A stretch of 64,000 nucleotides of DNA from Burkholderia sp. WP9. GTDB lineage: Bacteria > Pseudomonadota > Gammaproteobacteria > Burkholderiales > Burkholderiaceae. Shown here piece by piece: positions 58,625 through 64,000 of the stretch. Below the pieces are notes generated by a model. That model worked only from the letters and a program-made list of their open reading frames with translations. It did no database searches and was not told where the DNA came from. The stretch lies in the NCBI RefSeq assembly GCF_900104795.1, contig NZ_FNTG01000001.1, positions 4,464,001 to 4,528,000 on the forward strand. Reading direction: 5' to 3'. Position numbers and translations under genes: made by a program. Positions within the stretch are counted from its first letter, which is position 1. Every line of letters begins with the position of its first letter.

Positions 58625-59857
58625 CACCTGTGTACCAGTCGGCGTGTGCGCGGCGATCGAGGCAGTCACGCACAGGTGAGCTTCGTTGATCGACAGGTAG
58701 GGAGGCGTGAGATGCACCTGACCGGGCATGCGCATCGCCTGGATAAAGTACGGCCGGCGCTCCCAACTCGCGCCTTCCGAATGCAGCAGCGGGCGGAAGC
58801 GCTTGGCGCGTTGCGAGGCGCGCCCCGGCGGCAGCACGTTGTCGCCGATCTGCCGGCCCGATCCGTCCAGCACGAAGCAGCGTGCCGTCTCGCCGAGCGT
58901 GAGGAGTGAGGCGGTGGCTTGCGCAACGGACTCGCCGGCCACCAGTTGCGCGGCTGCGGTTTCGAGCGCGGTAACGTACGGTGCGAGCCGCGCGGATTGT
59001 GCGCGCTCACGCGCGCCAACCCGTTCACGTAGCGCTGCGGAGAGCGAGTCCATCAAGCCGGCCGCCGCTTGCGGTTTGACCGGCTCGACGCTCGGACCAG
59101 CGAAGAATGCGCCTTGCACGAAGTCCACGTTGCATTCGAGCGCGATCAACGCGTCGCGTTCGGTGCTCAGGCCGCCCATCAGCACCAGTTGCCCGGATTC
59201 GTGCAGCAGCGAGACGAGGCCTGGCAGCACGCGCTCAATGTGCGAGTGTTCGCTGGCTTGCGCGAGAATGCAGCGGTCGAGCGTGACGATGTCCGGCCGC
59301 AGATTCCACACGCGGTCAATGTTCGAATGCTTCGCGCCAAAACCGTCGAGCGCGATCAGAAAGCCGGATTTACGCAGCGCATCAATGATTTCGGCAAAGC
59401 GCGTGGTTTCGCCGCCCGCTTGTTCTGAAACTTCCAGCACCACGCGCTGCGGCGGCAGGCCGAGCGCCTTGAGGCCGGCAAGCAGCGCGTCGCCGTAACT
59501 GGTGTCCATCAGCGCGGCCGGGTGCAGGCTCAGAAAGAGCCATTCGTCGTGGCTGTCGAACGCGTTGAAGTTGCCTAGATGCAGGGATTCTGCGAGCCGC
59601 CCGAGTTCGAGCAGATCGCCGCGCCGCGCGGCCTGTGTGAACACCTCGTGCGACGGCACTTGCAACCCGTGTTCGTCCCGGGCGCGCAGCGACGCGTGAT
59701 AACCGATCGCGCGCCGGTGCGACACGGAGAAAACCGGCTGGAACACGCTGAAAACAGTGTAGCCGCCGTACAGAACGGTGCGCCGGGAACCCTCATCGCC
59801 GGCCATTGGGCGCGGCGGCTGGAAACCGGGAGGATCGAGTTCGATCATGCTCATCAT
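58580..59857 (-). CDS. Degenerate EAL-domain protein with YkuI-like C-terminal domain
   Basis: A 425-aa protein built like cyclic-di-GMP phosphodiesterases but with key motifs lost. The EAL motif site reads YHASLRARD instead of E-A-L, the metal-binding FINLSP position reads FLSLHPAAL, and DDFG reads LDGFGAKHSN. LEVSE is retained in part. The C-terminal ~170 residues resemble the PAS-like YkuI_C domain. It probably binds or senses rather than hydrolyses cyclic di-GMP. The start is uncertain: no ribosome site precedes 59857, 59854 or 59848. It overlaps the sigma gene tail-to-tail. Confidence 0.75.
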   Translation of the reverse strand: MMSMIELDPPGFQPPRPMAGDEGSRRTVLYGGYTVFSVFQPVFSVSHRRAIGYHASLRARDEHGLQVPSHEVFTQAARRGDLLELGRLAESLHLGNFNAFDSHDEWLFLSLHPAALMDTSYGDALLAGLKALGLPPQRVVLEVSEQAGGETTRFAEIIDALRKSGFLIALDGFGAKHSNIDRVWNLRPDIVTLDRCILAQASEHSHIERVLPGLVSLLHESGQLVLMGGLSTERDALIALECNVDFVQGAFFAGPSVEPVKPQAAAGLMDSLSAALRERVGARERAQSARLAPYVTALETAAAQLVAGESVAQATASLLTLGETARCFVLDGSGRQIGDNVLPPGRASQRAKRFRPLLHSEGASWERRPYFIQAMRMPGQVHLTPPYLSINEAHLCVTASIAAHTPTGTQVLCVDINWEVAAHRN

Positions 59858-60105
59858 GTCAGTCGTGTGGGGTGGCGGCGCGCCTGCATGCTCGACATGA
59901 GTCCGCACGCGCAAAGCGTCAGTTTACAGGATAGGCGAGCAAGAACTATGCGCGTCTGGAAACACAGCACGCATGCCCGACTGTCACACTCAGATAAGAC
60001 GATTGTGCGCCAGCGCGGGCGCGAACGCGACGATTCGCACTTCGCTGGTGCGGCCCGCGCCCCGTTGCGGGTCGGCGGCGGAGCGCGCGGCTGGGGCGAC
60101 ACGTA

Positions 60106-61563
60106 TCAGGTTCGTTCGGAAGGATCGGTCTTTTTCGCGGGCGTGCGGATGTCCGGCGACAGTTGCGCAAAGATCCACGACGAGCCTGCCGTGATGATGC
60201 CGACACACAGGAACGTCGCGTGAAACGCGGGCAGCGAATTGGCGGCCGTCACACGCGGCAACAGGCCTGTAAACGTGGCGAGCAGGGCGCCGGCCACGGT
60301 CACGCCCAGACTCATCGACAGCATCTGGACCAGTGAAAAGAGGCTGTTGCCGCTGCTCGCGCCGCCGGTGCCCAGGTCCTTGAGCGTCAACGTGTTCATT
60401 GCGGTGAACTGGATCGAGTTGACGCCGCCGAAGAACGCGAGTTGCACGAGCCGCAGCCATAGCGGCTGGTTGGCGGAGGTGAGCGCGAAGCTTGCCATCG
60501 TCAAGCCGACCAGCACCGTGTTGACAATCAGCACGCGGCGGTAGCTGTACTTGATGATCAACGTGGTCACGAGACGTTTGGATGCCATGCCCGCGGCCGC
60601 CACCGGCAGCATCATCATGCCGGCTTCGAAGGCGCTATAGCCGAGACTCACCTGCAATAGCAGAGGGATCAGATAGGGCATCGCGCCGCTGCCGATTCGC
60701 GCGAACAGATTGCCGAGCAGGCCGACGCTGAACGTGTGGATCTTGAAGAGGTCGAGCGAGAAAATCGGCGAAGGCTCGCGCACGGCGTGCAAGCCGTAGG
60801 CGACAAAGCAGGCGAGGCTCAGAATCAGCAGCACCAGCACCGTGGCATGCTGAATGCCTAATTCGGTACGGCCGTCGAGTGCGAACGAAATCGCCACCAT
60901 GGCCACGATCAGCAGCAAGTAGCCTTTCATATCGAACTTGCCGACGTGCTCGTTGCGGCTGTCCGGCATGAAGATGAACGTAGCGATGCAACCGACGATA
61001 CCCACCGGCACGTTGATCAGAAAGATCCAGTGCCAGGATGCGATCTTCACGAGCCAGCCGCCGAGCGTGGGGCCGATTAGCGGTCCGATGAGGCCCGGAA
61101 TCGCCACGAATGAAAGCGCCGGCAAATAGCGCTCAGCCGGAAAGGTGCGCAACACCGCGAGGCGACCGACCGGCAATAGCATCGCACCGCCCACGCCTTG
61201 CATGATGCGGAAGGCCACGAGTTGATTCAGCGTGTGCGCGTTCGCGCACAACAACGAAGCGACCGCGAACACGAGGATCGCGCTGAAAAACACGCGGCGC
61301 GTGCCGAATTTGTCGGCGAGCCAGCCGGATACCGGGATCATCACGGCCATGGTCAGCGAATAGGCGATCACCACCGATTGCATGCGCAGCGGCAACTCGC
61401 CGAGGCTCGTCGCCATCGCCGGGAGCGCGGTGTTGACGATGGTCGAGTCGAGCGTCTGCATGAAGAAGCCGGTGGCGACGACCCACAGCATCACGGTGAG
61501 CGAGCGGGGCGAAGGCGCGCTGGGCGTAGTGGGCGCGAGGGCGGGCGGAGTCGGCGTGGACAT
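60106..61563 (-). CDS. DHA2-family MFS exporter (EmrB/HsrA-like)
   Basis: A 485-aa membrane protein with about 14 transmembrane helices of the DHA2 drug:H+ antiporter type. MQTLDSTIVNTALPAMATSL is motif D1, GWLADKFGTRRVFF is motif A, and RIMQGVGGAMLLPVGRL and GPLIGPTLGGWLV correspond to motifs B and C. Resembles HsrA/EmrB. Substrate unknown; no membrane-fusion partner is adjacent. A Pro/Ala-rich N-terminal tail of 20 residues precedes the first helix. Confidence 0.9.
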   Translation of the reverse strand: MSTPTPPALAPTTPSAPSPRSLTVMLWVVATGFFMQTLDSTIVNTALPAMATSLGELPLRMQSVVIAYSLTMAVMIPVSGWLADKFGTRRVFFSAILVFAVASLLCANAHTLNQLVAFRIMQGVGGAMLLPVGRLAVLRTFPAERYLPALSFVAIPGLIGPLIGPTLGGWLVKIASWHWIFLINVPVGIVGCIATFIFMPDSRNEHVGKFDMKGYLLLIVAMVAISFALDGRTELGIQHATVLVLLILSLACFVAYGLHAVREPSPIFSLDLFKIHTFSVGLLGNLFARIGSGAMPYLIPLLLQVSLGYSAFEAGMMMLPVAAAGMASKRLVTTLIIKYSYRRVLIVNTVLVGLTMASFALTSANQPLWLRLVQLAFFGGVNSIQFTAMNTLTLKDLGTGGASSGNSLFSLVQMLSMSLGVTVAGALLATFTGLLPRVTAANSLPAFHATFLCVGIITAGSSWIFAQLSPDIRTPAKKTDPSERT

Positions 61564-61695
61564 GGAGGGCGGCTGGGCGCGCAGGACGGGCTGGGACTCG
61601 CTATTCTAGGGAAAAGCGCCGCGCGGCGCAGGGCGGGGAAGTCGCAGCGAGTCGGAAACGCGGCGATTGGTCACCCTGGCGCCTCGGTTCAGCGT

Positions 61696-61773
61696 CTCAC
61701 TCCGAGCCCTCACTCCGAGGCCTCATTGCGGGGCTTCACCCCAAAACTTCACGCCGAGACCTCACCCCGAAGC
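61696..61773. repeat. Six-unit 13-bp tandem repeat after the MocR gene
   Basis: Six successive 13-bp units fit YTCAYYSCRARRC: CTCACTCCGAGCC, CTCACTCCGAGGC, CTCATTGCGGGGC, TTCACCCCAAAAC, TTCACGCCGAGAC, CTCACCCCGAAGC. The last unit covers the MocR stop codon (61762-61764), so the array begins at the gene end and extends into the intergenic gap. Confidence 0.7.
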
Positions 61774-63180
61774 CGGCAACGCCACCGCAGCACGAAAGAA
61801 CGCTTGCGCACGTGGGTCGTTACCAAACGCGATATGAATTCTGGTCCACGGACTGACCTCCATATTCGGCCGGAAGTAGTTGCCCGGTACCACGGTCACG
61901 CCCAGCGGCGCACCGCACTCCACCAATCTTTCCGCATTGGCCACGTGCGGCACGCGAGCCCACACGAATTTGCCGCCCACAGGTTTGTCGAAAATGTCCC
62001 AGCCGACGTCTTCGAGCGTCTGAATCGTCGAGCCGAGCGCGTCGCGCATGCGCCGTCGCAGGCGTTCCAGATACTTGCGATAGGCGCCGCGTTCCAGCAT
62101 CGACACGGCGACCGCTTCGGCAAAACGCGAGCCGCCGATGCTCGTCAGCATCTTGATATCGACCAGATCCTTGATGATCGCGTGGCTCGCCACCACACAA
62201 CCGATCCTCAGCGACGACGACAGCGTCTTCGACAGGCCGCCCAGATAGATCACGTGTTCGAGCTGATCGAGCGTGGCCAGGCGGTCGGTGAGGTCGGTCT
62301 GAAAATCGGCGTAGATATCGTCTTCGATAATCGAGAACCCGTGCTCGCGCGCGAGCTGCAATAGCCGGAAAGCCACCTGCGGCGCGACTGTCGTGCCGGT
62401 CGGATTGTGGAACACGGTGTTGATGAACAGCAGCTTCGGCCGGTGCGACTTCAATTGCTCCTGCATCACGTCCAGGTCGGGACCGTTACGCGTGCGTGGA
62501 ATGCCGATCAGCTTCACGCCATGCAGCTTCAGCAGTCCGTAGAGGTTGTAGTAGCCGGGGTCTTCGACAAAGATCGTGTCGCCTGGCTTGAGCATGTAGC
62601 GCATCAGCAGATCGAATGCCTGGCTTGCGCCATTGGTGATCAGGATCTGCGACGCGTCCGCCTGAATTCCCAACTGGCCGATGCGGCTTTGCAGGTGCTC
62701 GCGCAAAGTCAGGTTGCCGAGCGGGGTGGCGTAATCGACCATGCTCGCCGGGTCGGTGCGCGAGACGTGGCGGATCGCCTGCGCGATCCCATCCATGTCG
62801 CGCCACGCTTCGGGGATGAAGCCGCTACCCAGCTTGAGCGTTTCGCCGGGGTGGTTGAACTGCTGCAGGAGATGATCCGATTCGTCTTCGGCACGGCGCG
62901 GATCCGTCGTGCCCTGGCAATGCGTGCTCGCCGGCTGACGGTCGGAGACGTAAAAGCCCGAGCCGTGGCGCGAGTCGATATAGCCGAGCGACACCAGCCG
63001 GTCGTAAGCTTCGATCACCGGAAAGCGGCTCACGCCGTAGTCGGTGGCGAACTGGCGAATCGACGGCAGCTTCGAACCTGGGTGGGCGGTACGCGAGCGG
63101 ATCCACGCCGTGACGCCCGTGACGATCTGCTCGGTCAGCGGCACGCCGTTGTCCCGATCAAGCTGGATTTCGAGTTTCAT
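61762..63180 (-). CDS. MocR-type regulator (GntR helix-turn-helix fused to aminotransferase)
   Basis: A 472-aa PLP-binding regulator. The N-terminal GntR winged helix (LTEQIVTGVTAWIRSRTAHP, SKLPSIRQFATDYGVSRFPV) is followed by a fold-type I aminotransferase domain with ITNGASQAFDLLMRYMLKPG, EDPGYYNLYGLLKLHGVKL, NTVFHNPTGTTV and the PLP-lysine region YLGGLSKTLSSSLRIGCVV. Such proteins regulate genes of PLP, amino-acid or transport pathways. The start MKLEIQLDRD has GGAAGAG upstream; a longer frame to 63456 lacks similarity. Divergent from the DUF2917 gene. Confidence 0.92.
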   Translation of the reverse strand: MKLEIQLDRDNGVPLTEQIVTGVTAWIRSRTAHPGSKLPSIRQFATDYGVSRFPVIEAYDRLVSLGYIDSRHGSGFYVSDRQPASTHCQGTTDPRRAEDESDHLLQQFNHPGETLKLGSGFIPEAWRDMDGIAQAIRHVSRTDPASMVDYATPLGNLTLREHLQSRIGQLGIQADASQILITNGASQAFDLLMRYMLKPGDTIFVEDPGYYNLYGLLKLHGVKLIGIPRTRNGPDLDVMQEQLKSHRPKLLFINTVFHNPTGTTVAPQVAFRLLQLAREHGFSIIEDDIYADFQTDLTDRLATLDQLEHVIYLGGLSKTLSSSLRIGCVVASHAIIKDLVDIKMLTSIGGSRFAEAVAVSMLERGAYRKYLERLRRRMRDALGSTIQTLEDVGWDIFDKPVGGKFVWARVPHVANAERLVECGAPLGVTVVPGNYFRPNMEVSPWTRIHIAFGNDPRAQAFFRAAVALPASG

Positions 63181-63376
63181 GCGGATCTCTTCCTTCGCCG
63201 GACAGCAGGGCGGGCGCGCACGGGCTTTCCACTCGCGAACGACACGCGGTTCACGCCAACTGTCCGGTTTTTTGACTGAACAGTTCCGACCAAAGTGTTC
63301 GGAACTGTGCATGGGTATCCGATCATCGCACGTCAATAATCGGTACAACAGAAAAGCTCTTTGAAGGAGAAATGCG

Positions 63377-63682
63377 ATGCGTGAAGTCCGGATTTTCGAA
63401 TTGGAACATGGCGAGCCCGCGTCGGCCTGGCGTGTCGCGCGTCCGTCGATCTTCAAGGTGATCTCGGGCGAGATCTGGCTGACCGTCGAGGGTGACAGCG
63501 AGGATCACTGGCTCGCCGCCGGCGAGTCGATCGAGTTGCCGCGCCGGGTTGTGGCGTGGATCAGCGCGGGGCAGACCGGCGCGCGGTTTGCGCTGGCAAG
63601 CGGTTCCGAGCGTCCCGCCAACAGGCCGGCTTCGGGGTTCTCGGTGCTGAGCTGGCTGCCGCGCTGGCTGGGCGCGGCCTGA
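63377..63682 (+). CDS. DUF2917 family protein
   Basis: A 101-aa protein with the DUF2917 small beta-barrel/cupin-like pattern: WRVARPSIFKVISGEIWLTV, EDHWLAAGESIELPRRVVAW. These proteins are common in Burkholderiales beside MocR- or LysR-type regulators and have no known function. GAAGGAG precedes the ATG. Divergent from the MocR gene with 196 bp between starts, so it is a likely target. Confidence 0.85.
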   Translation: MREVRIFELEHGEPASAWRVARPSIFKVISGEIWLTVEGDSEDHWLAAGESIELPRRVVAWISAGQTGARFALASGSERPANRPASGFSVLSWLPRWLGAA

Positions 63683-63718
63683 CGGTTCGTTGAGCATCTG
63701 CACCAAGGGCGCTGCGCC

Positions 63719-64000
63719 TCAATTCGGCCCGGCCGCCTCGTATTCCCCGATGTAGCGCGCCCGCGGCCGGATCAACCGGCCGTCGCGCGCCTGTTCCATG
63801 GCGTGGGCAATCCAGCCGACGGTCCGGCCTACCGCGAACAGCGTGAAGGCGCTGCCGGCCGGCAACGCCAGCACCCGCTCGATGGCGGCGAGCGCGAAGT
63901 CCAGAGTCGGCTCCGCGCCGGTCGTGTCGCGTACCGCGCGAGCCAATCCGAGCACATCCGCTAACGGCGAACGAGCCGGCGCGCAGTCGGCGAGCATGGC
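63719..64000 (-). CDS. Citrate-synthase-family protein, C-terminal part (cut by window edge)
   Basis: The last ~93 residues of a citrate-synthase-fold protein: LDFALAAIERVLALPAGSAF, FAVGRTVGWIAHAMEQ, then ARDGRLIRPRARYIG, a highly conserved C-terminal signature. The catalytic His lies upstream, outside the window. It could be citrate synthase, 2-methylcitrate synthase or a regulator-type homologue; this fragment cannot tell. Converges with the DUF2917 gene. Confidence 0.8.
   Translation of the reverse strand, partial: AMLADCAPARSPLADVLGLARAVRDTTGAEPTLDFALAAIERVLALPAGSAFTLFAVGRTVGWIAHAMEQARDGRLIRPRARYIGEYEAAGPN

Overview
The window is high-GC chromosomal DNA from a betaproteobacterium, almost certainly Burkholderia sensu lato and most likely Paraburkholderia. 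The evidence is the strong G/C third-position bias, the housekeeping neighbourhoods (adk-kdsB-trm112-lpxK-xseA-sodB; argF-DUF3579-rpsT-murJ; tsaE-amiC/queG), and a dispersed repeat with a 32-bp palindrome that I associate with Paraburkholderia genomes. I see no rRNA, tRNA, CRISPR array or complete insertion sequence.

Region by region: (1) 1-10.2 kb is a polyol (probably D-arabitol) module. It holds the end of a HAD-like gene, an ABC-transporter ATPase, a SorC-type regulator, xylulokinase (xylB), D-arabitol 4-dehydrogenase (dalD) and a divergent AraC regulator. Between the ATPase and its ancestral downstream gene sits a ~3-kb insert with a secreted FAD-linked cholesterol-oxidase-like enzyme and an orphan gene; a second, diverged copy of the ATPase 3' end marks the far edge of the insert. 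(2) 10.2-11.9 kb is a small island bounded by two ~300-bp inverted arms around one hypothetical gene. (3) 11.9-15.4 kb is the kynurenine operon kynBUA with its divergent Lrp-type regulator. (4) 15.4-24.3 kb is a mixed run: flavin reductase, msrA, DUF72, cfa, pdxH, tcdA, a thioredoxin-TPR protein, pirin and an EamA exporter. (5) 24.4-34.1 kb holds amiC, tsaE, queG, ogt, xerD, an acyl-CoA ligase, a YbaK-type deacylase, plsY, yajQ and murB. (6) 34.3-47.8 kb holds argG, argF, DUF3579, rpsT, murJ, a SirB1-like protein, an SDR dehydrogenase, adk, kdsB, trm112, lpxK, xseA and sodB. (7) 47.9-64 kb is more accessory: tandem DUF190 genes, katG with an OxyR-type site, two lipoproteins, a NYN-OST-HTH protein with a histone-H1-like tail, a second clpP, an ECF41-like sigma factor, a degenerate EAL protein, a DHA2 exporter, a MocR regulator, DUF2917 and the end of a citrate-synthase-family gene.

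The most interesting signal lies between the second clpP (clpP2) and the ECF41-like sigma gene. That intergenic region holds two divergent copies of the promoter type described for ECF41 sigma factors (TGTCACA, 16 bp, CGTC). One faces the sigma gene; the other, with a single mismatch, faces clpP2. This predicts that an autoregulated sigma factor with a fused C-terminal regulatory domain directly controls an alternative ClpP peptidase. Other points for follow-up are the allele scar around the cholesterol-oxidase insert, the inverted-arm island with mirrored strand composition around it, an orphan Fur-box-like site upstream of lpxK where I expected exbBD, a 53-bp IS-end-only remnant, a six-unit 13-bp tandem array after the MocR gene, and the degenerate EAL protein.
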